Assembly (NCBI GenBank): GCA_050257395.1
Contig: JBLMWU010000244.1
Span: 1 to 56,107, forward strand
From: JAIRTY01 sp050257395
Lineage (GTDB): Bacteria > Actinomycetota > Actinomycetes > Streptosporangiales > Streptosporangiaceae
Direction of reading: 5' to 3'
DNA: 56,107 bases
Shown in pieces: positions 1 through 11,973 of the stretch (position 1 is its first letter; the number at the start of each line of letters is the position of its first letter). A program made the translations under genes and the position numbers. The notes under the pieces were generated by a model. It was not told where the DNA came from. It saw only the letters and a program-made list of their open reading frames with translations, and ran no database searches.

Positions 1-372
1 TGACCCGCTCGTGCTGCTCCCACGCACGGCCGGTCAGCCCCGCCAGCACCGCCCCGGGCCCGATCCGCTCCGCAGGGCCACCGGCGGCGAACCCCCGCCC
101 GGCCCGGCCGCCGGGCCGCGAGAGGCCACCTGGCTCGAACCAGCGCGCCGCCCCGCGCTCCGCTGCCGCCTGCGCGTCGAGCCATTCCAGGGTCAGCTCG
201 GCGGGCACCCCGGCCCACGCGCTCAGGTCATCCGGTGGATCGGTGTCCGGATCCGGCGCCAGCTCCCATAACGCCTCATCTGCCGGGGCGTCCCCTGCCC
301 AGCGAGCATCGACCGCGTCCTGGGGACCACAGTCCCGCAGGCGGTCGGCGAACTGGGTGAGAACAGTCACTG
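1..372 (-). CDS. DUF222/HNH endonuclease-type protein, N-terminal part (runs off the window)
   Basis: An open frame enters from base 1 and begins at a GTG at 372, with a good Shine-Dalgarno GGAGGAG at 377-383. The 123 visible residues start VTVLTQFADRLRDC and end at GRAWEQHERV. The acidic stretch, the PDPDTDPPDD segment and the region ending LAGLTGRAWEQHERV resemble the N-terminus of actinobacterial DUF222 (13E12-repeat-like) proteins that carry a C-terminal HNH nuclease. This is inferred from general resemblance; the diagnostic HNH part lies outside the window. The upstream 373-572 stretch is unusually A/T-rich around 440-500 and probably holds its promoter. Confidence 0.55.
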
Positions 373-572
373 CGCTCCTCCGCTTGCCGTGTATGGGCGG
401 TCGTGCTCCCGGCTGGTGCATGCGATCCGTCAGCACCAGAATCACGCTGCTTCCATTAATCTTACAGCTCTCCCCAAAGAATCGCACCTTATTTCGAATG
501 GCATCGACGGCGCGGCCGCTCAGCGGATGACCGCCTGGCGACATCGGTCGCTGCGCCGGAGCCGGGCGAGGT

Positions 573-1310
573 TCACCGGCACGCGACGGTGATCATCCGG
601 CGGCTGGCGGCGGTGAGCGGCTGCCCGTCCTCCCCGTAGCCGTCTACGGTGGCGAAGCCCGCCGCCAGCAGCCAGTCCCGCAGCTCCGGGAAGGTGAACA
701 GCCGCACGGAGAACGGCACCCGGCGGACCGCGCCGTCCCTGACGAAGGTCCAGACGGCGTCGCTGCGGCCGGTCAGCGGGTCCAGCCGGTGCTGGTCGAT
801 GAGCAGGTCGCCGTTCCGTTCGGTGACGGTGACGTCCTGGTACCGGCGCATCAGGCTGGGATAGTTGTTCATCTCCACCGCGAGCCGCCCGCCGGGCCGC
901 AGCGCGGCCGCGGCCTGCGCGAGCACCTGCCGGTTCCCGTCGTCGCTGAAGTAGCCGAACGCGGAGAACCAGCTGATGACCCGGTCGAACCGGCCCTGCC
1001 ATGGCAGCTCACGCATGTCGCCGTGGAGGTAGTCCACGGCGACGCCGCGGGCGGCGGCGTCGCGGCGGGCGTGCTCAAGGAACAGCGGCGTGGCGTCCAG
1101 GCCGGTCACCACGCAGCCGCGCTGGGCGAGCCGGTTGGCGATGCGGCCGTGCCCGCAGGCCAGGTCCAGCACCGCCATGCCCGGCCGCAGGTCCAGCAGC
1201 TGCCAGAGCAGCTCGGTCTCCGCATCGCCGCGCTCTTCCAGGGGCCCGGCGAAGAAATACAGGTAGTCGTCGCCGAAAAGGCCTTCCGCGTCGAAGACAG
1301 GCTCGGTCAT
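573..1310 (-). CDS. class I SAM-dependent methyltransferase
   Basis: A 245-residue protein with a Rossmann methyltransferase fold. Motif I, DLACGHGR, lies near residues 49-56 and binds S-adenosylmethionine; the acidic residue of motif II is in GLDAT near 72. The middle contains HGDMRELPW and FDRVISWFSAFGYF, typical of Methyltransf_25/11 small-molecule enzymes. The substrate cannot be told. The start MTEPV is chosen over a longer frame because a TACGGT -10 box lies 6 nt upstream (leaderless) and homology begins there. It is a single gene, divergent from the quinone oxidoreductase at 1420. The product is cytoplasmic and shows no membrane segment. Confidence 0.85.
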   Translation of the reverse strand: MTEPVFDAEGLFGDDYLYFFAGPLEERGDAETELLWQLLDLRPGMAVLDLACGHGRIANRLAQRGCVVTGLDATPLFLEHARRDAAARGVAVDYLHGDMRELPWQGRFDRVISWFSAFGYFSDDGNRQVLAQAAAALRPGGRLAVEMNNYPSLMRRYQDVTVTERNGDLLIDQHRLDPLTGRSDAVWTFVRDGAVRRVPFSVRLFTFPELRDWLLAAGFATVDGYGEDGQPLTAASRRMITVACR

Positions 1311-1315
1311 GAGGC

Positions 1316-1321
1316 AACCGT
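1316..1321 (-). promoter_or_regulatory. -10 box for the methyltransferase gene (leaderless)
   Basis: On the minus strand TACGGT is followed by six bases and then the ATG at 1310, the spacing expected when transcription begins at the start codon. No Shine-Dalgarno is visible before this ATG. A -35 element was not recognised. Confidence 0.5.
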
Positions 1322-1382
1322 AGGGCCCTGCCGGGTGCCGCCACCGTGCCCGCCCAGAGCGGGTCACGCGTCAGGAACGAGC

Positions 1383-1413
1383 TTGACTTCAAGCGGGCTT
1401 GAGGCAGCAGGCT
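1383..1413 (+). promoter_or_regulatory. SoxR/MerR-type operator-promoter of the quinone oxidoreductase
   Basis: TTGACT (1383-1388) is a strong -35. A dyad TCAAG-N4-CTTGA (1389-1402, within CTTCAAG CGGG CTTGAGG) lies in the spacer, and CAGGCT (1408-1413) could be the -10. The spacer is 19 bp, the overlong spacing typical of MerR-family activators, and the half-sites and 4-bp gap match the SoxR box CCTCAAGttaaCTTGAGG. Transcription would start at or next to the ATG at 1420, so the mRNA would be leaderless. Confidence 0.7.
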
Positions 1414-1419
1414 GACCGC

Positions 1420-2382
1420 ATGCGCGCGGTGTGGCTGGCCAGGTTCGGGCCGCCGGAGGTGCTGGCCCTGGGCGACGCCCCGGAACCCCGGGCCGGCGCG
1501 GGCCAGGTGCTGGTGGACGTGGAGTACGCCGGGGTCACCTTCGTCGAGACGCAGCTGCGGGCCGGCCGCCCGCCGCATCCGGGCATGGGCTGGGCCCTGC
1601 CGGTGGTGCCCGGCAACGGGGTGGGCGGCGTGATCGCGGCCACCGGCCCGGGGGTGGACCCTGCCCTGGCCGGGACCAGGGTCGTCACCGCCACCGGCGG
1701 CACCGGCGGCTACGCCGAGCGGGCCGCGGTGCCCGCCGCCCTGCCGGTGCCGGTGCCCGGGGCCGTGCCCATGGACAGCGCCGTGGCCCTGCTGGCGGAC
1801 GGGCGGACCGCGATCGCGCTGATCCGGGCCGCCACCCCGCGGGCCGGGGAGCGGGTGCTGGTCGAGGCGGCCGCGGGCGGCGTCGGCAGCCTGCTGGTGC
1901 AGCTCGCCCATTCCGCGGGTGCCACCGTGATCGCCGCGGCCGGCGGACCCGGCAAGCTCGCCGCGGCGCGCCGCCTCGGCGCGGACATCGCCGTCGACTA
2001 CGGTGAACCGGGCTGGCTGGATCTGGTCCGGCGGGCGGCCGGCGGCGTGGACGTGGTGTTCGACGGGGTCGGCGGCACGCTGGGCCGGGACGCGTTCGGG
2101 CTGGTGGCGCCAGGCGGGCGGATGCTGGTGTTCGGCATGGCCAGCGGGTCGTTCACCGGTGTGAGCGACGCGGAGGCGGCGGCCCGGAAGGTGACGGTCA
2201 TCCGGGGGGTGCCGGTCGCGCCGGAACTGGCCCGCGACCTGACCGCCGCCGCGCTGGCCGAGGCGGCCGCAGGCCGGCTGCTGCCGGTGATCGGCCAGCG
2301 GCAGCCGCTGGCCAGGGCCGCCGCCGCCCACGCCGCCATCGAGTCCCGCGCCGTCACCGGAAAGACCCTGCTCACTCCTTGA
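1420..2382 (+). CDS. NADPH:quinone oxidoreductase (zinc-independent MDR family)
   Basis: A 320-residue medium-chain dehydrogenase/reductase. The N-terminal GroES-like domain opens MRAVWLARFGPPEVL, and the nucleotide-binding domain carries EAAAGGVGSLLVQLA at residues 149-163. The cysteine ligands of zinc alcohol dehydrogenases are absent, which places it in the quinone-oxidoreductase (QOR/crystallin zeta) group that reduces quinones or enones with NADPH. The ATG at 1420 was chosen because the protein homology begins there and the SoxR-like promoter ends 6 nt upstream. The operator suggests induction by redox-cycling compounds; a quinone oxidoreductase of this type (SCO4266) is a known SoxR target in Streptomyces coelicolor. 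No soxR gene is in the window. Confidence 0.9.
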   Translation: MRAVWLARFGPPEVLALGDAPEPRAGAGQVLVDVEYAGVTFVETQLRAGRPPHPGMGWALPVVPGNGVGGVIAATGPGVDPALAGTRVVTATGGTGGYAERAAVPAALPVPVPGAVPMDSAVALLADGRTAIALIRAATPRAGERVLVEAAAGGVGSLLVQLAHSAGATVIAAAGGPGKLAAARRLGADIAVDYGEPGWLDLVRRAAGGVDVVFDGVGGTLGRDAFGLVAPGGRMLVFGMASGSFTGVSDAEAAARKVTVIRGVPVAPELARDLTAAALAEAAAGRLLPVIGQRQPLARAAAAHAAIESRAVTGKTLLTP

Positions 2383-2546
2383 TCAGGTGCTGACCAGCGG
2401 TTTTGCAGGAAGTACCCCGCTGGGTCAAGCCGGCCGCAGCCGCCGGGGAACGTTCAGCGAATTGTCAGCCGGTGGTGAACCGGTGTACGGGTCCGGATCG
2501 TAGAAAAGGGCAGCAAGGGGATCAGGGTGACCACAGGGGGCTGGGC

Positions 2547-2939
2547 GTGAACACGGACGTGGCGGGCGTGCGCGAAGGCGACACCCTGCGGCAGGCGGGG
2601 CACCGGATGCGCGAGCTGGGGGTGGCGGTGTTGCCCGTCTACGGGGCCGACGGGCGGCGGCAGGGCACGGTCAGCCGGGACATGATCGTCCGGCGGATCG
2701 CGGTCGGCGGCGATCCACGGGTCGTGACCGTGGGCGAGCTGGCGCCCGTGCCGGTGCCGCCCCGCCCGCCGCAGCGCGCGCGGGCCGCCTTAACGGCCCG
2801 CCCACCAGCCGGCGCCAGCCAGCCGCGCCCGGCCCGGGGCGGAACTGCCCGGCCGGGAACTGCCCGGCCGGACCGCGGCGAGCAGGCGCCGGGCGCGCCC
2901 GGCGTCAGTGCGCCCCGTACGCCCGGGTGGCTTCCCTGA
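2547..2939 (+). CDS. short CBS-domain protein, apparently truncated
   Basis: A 130-residue frame from GTG 2547, with AGGGGG (2535-2540) six bases upstream. Residues 1-66 form one CBS motif: REGDTLRQAGHRMRELGV, then VLPVYGADGRRQGTVSRDMI and VRRIAVGGDPRVVTVGELA. Ordinary actinobacterial CBS proteins of this type have two CBS motifs that together bind adenosine ligands. Here the second is missing and the remaining half is a low-complexity Pro/Ala/Arg/Gly run that includes a tandem repeat (about 2841-2872). The 3' end overlaps the convergent gene by 35 bases. CBS proteins and NifJ are often found in hypoxia-linked clusters, so the location next to nifJ may be meaningful. It could be a decayed gene. 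Confidence 0.5.
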   Translation: MNTDVAGVREGDTLRQAGHRMRELGVAVLPVYGADGRRQGTVSRDMIVRRIAVGGDPRVVTVGELAPVPVPPRPPQRARAALTARPPAGASQPRPARGGTARPGTARPDRGEQAPGAPGVSAPRTPGWLP

Positions 2940-3908
2940 TCGCGTCGAGGTAGCCGATGCGGCCGTAGTGCTCCTCGCCGGCGTCGGCCTGCTCGGCCAG
3001 CAGCCCGCGCACCTCGCCGACGCCCGTGAACCGCTTGCGGCGCATCCAGGCCGTCAGGCCGTCCAGCAGCACCGCCGCGTAACCAGGGCCGTGCCTCAGC
3101 AGCGCCGAGGTGGTCATCACCACGTCGGCGCCCGCCAGCAGGTAGGCGGCCAGGTCCGAGGAGTCCGCGACCCCGGTGCTGGCGGCCAGCGACGTCTTGA
3201 CCCGCCCGCGCAGCCGGGCGATCCAGGAGCGGGGCAGGGCTGCCTCCGCCGGGCTGGACAGGCTCAGCCCGGTGCTGACCGTGAGCGTCTCCGGGTCGAT
3301 GTCGGTCTGCATGAAGCGGTTGAACAGCACCAGGCCGTCCGCCCCGGCCGCGTCCAGCCGCAGCGCGAACTGGCCGACCGAGCTCAGGTAGGGGGCCAGC
3401 TTCACCGCGACCGGGATGGTGACCGCCGCCTTGACCGTGGTGAGGATGTCCACGTACCGCTGCTCGAGGTCGCGCCCTTCCATGAGCGTGCCGCCGGGCA
3501 GGTAGTACACGTTCAGCTCGATCGCGGCGGCGCCCGCCTCCTGCATGGCGATGGCGTAGTCGGTCCAGCCGCCCGGGGTGACCCCGTTCAGGCTGGCGAT
3601 GACCGGGATGTCCGTGGCCGCCACCGCCCGTTCCAGCAGGCTCAGGTACCGGCGCGGGCCCGCCTCCCCGTTGGTGGCGGGCAGGTAGGACAGGGACTCG
3701 GCGAAGCTCTCGGCGCCCGCCTCGGCCAGCCAGGCGTCCTGCTCCGCCTCGTGCCGGACCTGCTCCTCGAACAGCGAGGGCAGCACGACCGCGCCGACCC
3801 CGCCAGCGGCCAGCCGCTGCACGCCCGCCGCGGTCTGCGCCAGCGGCGTGGCCGACGCGACCAGCGGATTGCGCAGCCGCAGACCCAGGTACTCCGTTGC
3901 CAGATCCA

Positions 3909-3909
<1 letters not shown>
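2905..3909 (-). CDS. dihydroorotate dehydrogenase-like (PreA-like) TIM-barrel protein without catalytic Cys
   Basis: A 334-residue FMN-type TIM barrel: N-terminal LGLRLRNPLVASATPL, then VIASLNGVTPGGW, AVKLAPYLS, GADGLVLFNRF and the C-terminal phosphate-binding ASTGVADSSDLAAYLLAGADVV. It resembles dihydroorotate dehydrogenases and PreA of dihydropyrimidine dehydrogenase. The catalytic-loop motif N-x-SCPN is replaced by NVYYLPGG (residues 133-140), and no cysteine occurs anywhere, so pyrimidine chemistry by the usual base is unlikely and there is no Fe-S domain. Its ATG overlaps the nifJ stop by one base (TGATG), so it is translationally coupled as the last gene of the redox operon. The true substrate is unknown. 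Confidence 0.85.
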
Positions 3910-7540
<3,631 letters not shown>

Positions 7541-7544
<4 letters not shown>

Positions 7545-9175
7545 CTTGGCTCGTCCTCCATCTCGATCGCGTGCACCGGGCACTGGTCGTAGCAGGTCGC
7601 GCAGCCGGTGCAGCGGTCATAGTCGAAGCGGTACCGGTGCCCGGGACCGAGCTTGATCACCGCGTCCTCCGGGCAGGCACCCAGGCAGCCATCGCACTCG
7701 AAGCAGTTGCCGCAGGACAGGCAGCGGCGGGCCTCGTAGGTGGCCTGCCGCTCGTCCAGCCCGCCGACCACCTCGCCGAAGTCGCCGACCCGGTCGCCAG
7801 GCGCCCGCTCGGGCTGCTGGCGCTGCCCCGCGTCCGCGAAGTACCAGGGGTGCAGCTTGCCGAAGTCGGCCAGGTCGTGCTTGGGCGGCAGGTCCGCCTG
7901 CTCACCGCGCAGGTACGCGTCGATGAAGCGGGCTGCCTTCTTGCCGTGCCCGACCCCGACGGTGACGGTCCGCTCGGCCGGCACCATGTCGCCGCCCGCG
8001 AACACCCCAGGGCAGCCGGTCATCATGGCCGCCGACACCACCACGGTGCCGTCCTTCTTGAACTCCACGCCCGGCACCTGCTGCAGGAACGCGGTGTCCG
8101 CGTCCTGGCCGACCGCCAGGATCAGGGTGTCCGCGCTGAGCTTCTCCAGCTGGCCGGTCGGGCGCGGGAACCCGGACTCGTCGAGCTCCATCACCTCCAC
8201 GGTGAGGTCCGGGCCGTCGAACGCGGTGATGGTGTGCAGCCAGTTGATGCGCACGCCCTCGCGTTCGGCCTCGGTGGCTTCCTCCTCGTGGGCGGGCATC
8301 TGCGCCCGGGTGCGCCGGTACACGATGAGCGCGTCGTCGGCGCCCAGCCGCCGGGCCGTGCGGGCGGCGTCCATGGCGGTGTTGCCGCCGCCGTAGACCG
8401 CGACCCGGCGGCCGATCACCGGGTGGCCGCCGCTGGCGACCTCACGCAGGAAGGGCACCGCGTCGATGATCCGGCCCGCGTCCCGGGCCGGGATGTCCAC
8501 ATGCTTGGACAGGTGCGCGCCGACCGCCACAAAGACCGCGTCGAACTTCCCGTCCTCCCGCTCCGCGGCCAGGTCGGTGACCAGGTGCCCGCAGGTGATG
8601 GTCACGCCCAGCGCCTTCACCCGGGCGATCTCGCCCGCCAGCACGTCCCTGGGCAGCCGGTAGGCGGGGATGCCGTAGCGCATCATGCCGCCGGGCTCCG
8701 GGCTGGCGTCGCGGATCTCCACCTGGTGGCCGCGCCGGGCCAGGTGGTACGCGGCGGACAGGCCGCTGGGCCCCGCCCCGATGATCAGCACCCGGCGGCC
8801 GGTGGCGGCGGGCGGTTTCCGGAACCGCCAGCCCCGCTCCAGCGCCAGGTCGCCGAGGAAGCGCTCGACGCTGTGGATCGACACCGGGCTGTCCAGATTC
8901 GCCCGGTTGCACACGCTCTCGCACGGGTGGTAGCAGACCCGGCCGTGGATGGCCGGGAACGGGTTGTCCTCGGTGAGCTGCTGCCACGCCTGCTCGTGCT
9001 GGCCGGCCTGGGCATGGCCCAGCCAGGCCTGGATGTTCTCCCCCGCCGGGCAGCCCGCGTTGCACGGCGGCAGCAGGTCGAGGTACACGGGCCGCCGGGT
9101 CCGCACCGGTCCCGCGCGGGCGGAGCCGTGCAGCAGGTCCGGCAGCGGGGTCAGGTCCCGTCCCAGTCCGGTCAT
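7541..9175 (-). CDS. GltD/PreT-like NAD(P)-dependent FAD oxidoreductase with C-terminal 2[4Fe-4S] ferredoxin domain
   Basis: A 544-residue flavoprotein of the glutamate synthase small-subunit / PreT / NfnB family. The N-terminal double-cluster region has CNAGCPAGENIQAW (near 38) and CYHPCESVCNR. The FAD Rossmann motif is GAGPSGLSAAYHLARRG (near 128), the NAD(P) motif GGGNTAMDAARTARRLG (near 260) and the FAD-closing segment GVFAGGDMV. The last 70 residues add a bacterial ferredoxin-like domain with CLSCGNCFECDGC and CTGCATCYDQCP. It probably shuttles electrons between NAD(P)H and the Fe-S clusters of NifJ or ferredoxin. First gene of the operon; its stop overlaps the nifJ GTG by four bases. 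A DosR-like palindrome lies about 120 bp upstream. Confidence 0.9.
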
Positions 9176-9291
9176 GCCGCGGCCCCCCGGAGGCGGTGGC
9201 TGGAGGCGGCCCCAATCGCTGGGCGCAGGGACGCTGGGGATAGGTCACCATGCATGGCTCCAGCCTCGCCGAGGGCCCGGCCCCGCAGGCA

Positions 9292-9305
9292 GGGCCAAAG
9301 GACCC
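9292..9305. promoter_or_regulatory. DosR/DevR-like palindrome upstream of the nifJ operon
   Basis: GGGCCAAAGGACCC is a near-perfect 14-bp dyad of the form GGGNCC-N2-GGNCCC, the same length and arms as the core of the mycobacterial DosR box (GGGACTWWAGTCCC). It is centred about 123 bp upstream of the first gene of the redox operon. The 9176-9452 gap otherwise holds imperfect direct repeats (GCTGGCGGTCTGCGGGACGCT region near 9379-9409) and no convincing gene; one 27-codon frame starting at the minus-strand ATG near 9253 ends at the flavoprotein start. Confidence 0.5.
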
Positions 9306-9452
9306 GCAGGTAGGGGCCGAACGCGCACGGTGACCGGCCGGGCGCAGGCAGCCCGCAGGCTCTGGCAGCCCGGAGCCGCTGGCGGTCTGCGGGACGCTGG
9401 CGGTCTGCCGGCACTGGCGCCCTGACGGGCGGGGTGGGGCTGCCGCGCGCGG

Positions 9453-10361
9453 CTACCGGGCTGCGGGCAGCGGTGCCAGCTGTGCCAGCTGCGCCCGGGC
9501 GGCGTCCACCGCGGCCGGGCTGGCGGGAACCAGCGGGAGCCGGACCGCCGGGCTGGGGATCCGCCCCCCGGCGTGCAGCACGCCCTTGATGACCGTGGGG
9601 TTGGGTTCGGCGAACAGGGCGGCGGACAGCGGGGCCAGCCGGCCGCCCAGTTCCCTGGCGCGGGCGGGGTCTGCGGTGCGCCAGGCGGTGACCAGGGCGG
9701 CGAAGTCCTCCGTGCACACGTGGGCCGAGGCGAGAATCGCGCCGGCCGCCCCGAGGGCGAGCAGCGGGGAGGCGAAGAGGTCATCCCCGGCCAGGACCGC
9801 GAACCCCGCCGGGAGATCGGCCATGAGCCGGACGGTGTCCTCGTCGATTCCGCCCACGGCCTGCTTGACCCCGGCGATCCCGGGCAGGCCGGCCAGCCGC
9901 CGCAGGGTCTGCCAGCCGACGCGCTGGCCGGTCCGGTGGGGAACGTTGTAGATGATCAGCGGCACCGGGCTCGCCTGGGCCAGGTGGGCGAAGTGGGCGA
10001 ACACCCCCTCCTGTGAGGGGCGGGTGAAGTAGGGCACGACGGTGAGCGCCGCCGACACCTCCGGCCAGGCGGCCAGCTCCCGCAGCTCGGCCAGGGAGCC
10101 CTGGGTGTCGTGGGAGCCGGCCCCGGCGATCAGCGCGGCGGAGCGGTCCCGGCACACCCGGGCGGCGATGTCCAGGATGGTGCGCCGTTCCCGGGCGGTG
10201 AGCGTGGCGTGCTCACCGGTGGTCCCGAAGACCACCAGGCCCGCCGCGCCAGCGTCGATCATCTGGTGGGCCAGCGCTTCGAGCGCCAGCGGGGCGAGCT
10301 GGCCGGCCGCGGTGAACGGGGTGACGAGCGGGACGTAGAGGCCTGCGGGCTGCTGATCCAT
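9453..10361 (-). CDS. DapA-family aldolase/lyase (4-hydroxy-tetrahydrodipicolinate synthase-like)
   Basis: A 302-residue (beta/alpha)8 protein of the DHDPS / N-acetylneuraminate lyase superfamily. It has the pyruvate-binding GTTGE motif (46-50), the Tyr of YNVPHRTG (Y138) and the Schiff-base Lys of GVKQAVG (K166), equivalent to Y133 and K161 of E. coli DapA. The catalytic set is complete, so it should condense or cleave pyruvate with an aldehyde. Whether it makes lysine precursors is uncertain, because it is not in a dap cluster but divergent from a LysR regulator, an arrangement common for catabolic DapA paralogues. The start MDQQPAG is preferred; the longer frame adds only eight residues with no homology. 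Confidence 0.85.
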   Translation of the reverse strand: MDQQPAGLYVPLVTPFTAAGQLAPLALEALAHQMIDAGAAGLVVFGTTGEHATLTARERRTILDIAARVCRDRSAALIAGAGSHDTQGSLAELRELAAWPEVSAALTVVPYFTRPSQEGVFAHFAHLAQASPVPLIIYNVPHRTGQRVGWQTLRRLAGLPGIAGVKQAVGGIDEDTVRLMADLPAGFAVLAGDDLFASPLLALGAAGAILASAHVCTEDFAALVTAWRTADPARARELGGRLAPLSAALFAEPNPTVIKGVLHAGGRIPSPAVRLPLVPASPAAVDAARAQLAQLAPLPAAR

Positions 10362-10418
10362 GCCCCGAGCCTGCCGCCTGCCCATTGTGAAGGTCCAGTT
10401 CAGATTTTTTCGTTCACT

Positions 10419-10424
10419 ATTAAG
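10419..10424 (+). promoter_or_regulatory. -10 box for the LysR gene
   Basis: TATTAA sits 8 nt before the ATG at 10433 in an A/T-rich island (10400-10434) that stands out from the surrounding G+C-rich DNA. The divergent 10362-10432 gap is the natural place for LysR binding; a T-N11-A element TTCACTATTAAGCTGTGCTAA-like stretch is present, but the exact site is not resolved. Confidence 0.4.
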
Positions 10425-10432
10425 CTGTGCTA

Positions 10433-11347
10433 ATGCTTGACGTGCGCAGGCTCCGCCTGCTGGCCGAACTGGCCCACCGCGGGACCATCAGCGAGGTCGC
10501 CGCGGCACTCGCGTACACCCCGTCCGCGGTGTCGCAGCAGCTCGCCGTGCTCGAACGGGAGGCGGGGGTGCCGCTGCTGGAGCGGGCCGGCCGCCGGGTG
10601 GCCCTGACCCCCGCGGGCGCGGTGCTCGCCCGCCGCACGGAGCCGGTGCTGGCCGCCCTGGAGGAGGCCGCCGCGGCGGTCGCCGCGGCGGGCACCGGGG
10701 TAACCGGGCCGCTGCGGATCGGGGCGTTCCCGACCGCGGCGCGGACGATCCTGCCCCCGGCGCTGGTGGCGCTGGGCCGTGACCACCCCGGCCTGGACCT
10801 CATGGTCACCGAGCTCGACCCGGTCGAGGTGCCCGCCGCGCTGCGGGCCGGCGCGCTCGACGCCGCCCTCATCCACGACTACGACTACGTGCCGATCGAG
10901 CCGGATCCGGCGCTCGACACCGAGCCGCTGCTGGAGGAGACGGTCTACCTGGCCACGGCCGGGCAGCCGGGCGGCCCGGCCGGGGACGTCATCCTGGGCT
11001 GCCGCGACGGGAGCTGGATCGTCGGCAGCCCGGGGACGATGTGCTTCACCATGGTGGTCCGCGCCTGCCAGGCCGCGGGCTTCACCCCGCGTATCCGCCA
11101 CCACGCCGACGACTTCGCCACCGTGCTCGCGCTGGTGGCGGCCGGCCAGGGCGCCGCCCTGGTGCCGGAGCTCGCGGCGGCCGGTGTGCCCGCGGGGGTG
11201 ACCCTCACCCCGCTGCGGGCGCGCCGCCGCACGCGGACCGCCTGCCGCAGCGGAACTCGCGGTCATCCGGCGGTCTCCGCGTTCGCCGCGGCCATCCGGT
11301 CATCGGCCGCGGCGTATCCGGGGGTGATGGCGGCCGCTGGCCGATAG
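10433..11347 (+). CDS. LysR-family transcriptional regulator
   Basis: A 304-residue LTTR. The N-terminal winged helix-turn-helix spans about residues 2-60 (RRLRLLAELAHRGTISEVAAALAYTPSAVSQQLAVLE, given here as its recognisable pattern of TPSAVSQQ and EREAGVPLLER), followed by the linker helix and a periplasmic-binding-protein-like effector domain to the end. The start was set at ATG 10433; a GTG at 10427 would add two residues. It is divergent from the DapA-like gene and probably controls it and itself. The effector is unknown. The last 30 residues are Ala/Arg-rich but in frame. Confidence 0.85.
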   Translation: MLDVRRLRLLAELAHRGTISEVAAALAYTPSAVSQQLAVLEREAGVPLLERAGRRVALTPAGAVLARRTEPVLAALEEAAAAVAAAGTGVTGPLRIGAFPTAARTILPPALVALGRDHPGLDLMVTELDPVEVPAALRAGALDAALIHDYDYVPIEPDPALDTEPLLEETVYLATAGQPGGPAGDVILGCRDGSWIVGSPGTMCFTMVVRACQAAGFTPRIRHHADDFATVLALVAAGQGAALVPELAAAGVPAGVTLTPLRARRRTRTACRSGTRGHPAVSAFAAAIRSSAAAYPGVMAAAGR

Positions 11348-11390
11348 CCTGCCCCGCAGCGGGCCTGCACCGGGCGGCAGGGAGAAGACG

Positions 11391-11972
11391 ATGACCGGCT
11401 CCTATGTGGTGACCGGTGGCGGCCGGGGCATCGGCCGGGCGGTGGCCGAACGGCTGCTCGCCAGCGGTGGCGCCGTGGCCGTGATCGACGCCGACCCGGC
11501 GGCGCTCGCCTGGACCGAGGGCCACCCGGCGGGTGCCCAGCTGCGCGCTGTGGCCGGGGACGCCGCCGATGAGCTGGTCACCGGGCAGGCCGCGGACCTG
11601 GCCGAGGCGGCGGGCCCGCTGGCCGGCTGGGTCAACAACGCCGCGGTGTTCCGGGACGCTTCGCTGCAGGACACGCCGCCCGCGGAGGTGCTCGGCCTCA
11701 TCGGGCTGAACCTCGCTCCCGTGCTGACCGGCTGCGCCACCGCGGTCCGGCGGTTCCTGGCCACCGGTACCGGCGGCGCCATCGTCAACGTCTCCTCGCA
11801 CCAGGCCCAGCGGCCGGTGCGCGGGAGCCTCCCCTACGCGACGGCCAAGGCGGCGATCGAGGGGCTGACCCGGCTGCTGTCGGCGGAGGCCAGCTTCGTC
11901 ACCGGGGCCGTCGTGCCGGTGGACGGCGGCCGCTCAGTCCTCGGCCTCGACCCCGAAGCCCGCGACTCCTGA
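11391..11972 (+). CDS. short-chain dehydrogenase/reductase with an internal in-frame deletion
   Basis: A 193-residue SDR; classical SDRs are about 250. Intact features are the cofactor motif TGGGRGIG (8-15), NNAA (82-85), the catalytic Ser in NVSSHQA (135/136) and YATAK (Y149, K153). At residue 161 the sequence jumps from EGLTR straight to LLSAEASFVTGAVVPVDGG, which belongs about 70 residues after the catalytic Tyr in normal members but here follows by 20. The lost piece (roughly 50-60 residues) includes the PG motif and the substrate-loop helices. The frame is kept, with a good ribosome site (GGGAGAAGACG) before the ATG. It is probably inactive, a decaying gene, or an assembly collapse. Confidence 0.8.
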   Translation: MTGSYVVTGGGRGIGRAVAERLLASGGAVAVIDADPAALAWTEGHPAGAQLRAVAGDAADELVTGQAADLAEAAGPLAGWVNNAAVFRDASLQDTPPAEVLGLIGLNLAPVLTGCATAVRRFLATGTGGAIVNVSSHQAQRPVRGSLPYATAKAAIEGLTRLLSAEASFVTGAVVPVDGGRSVLGLDPEARDS

Positions 11973-11973
11973 C

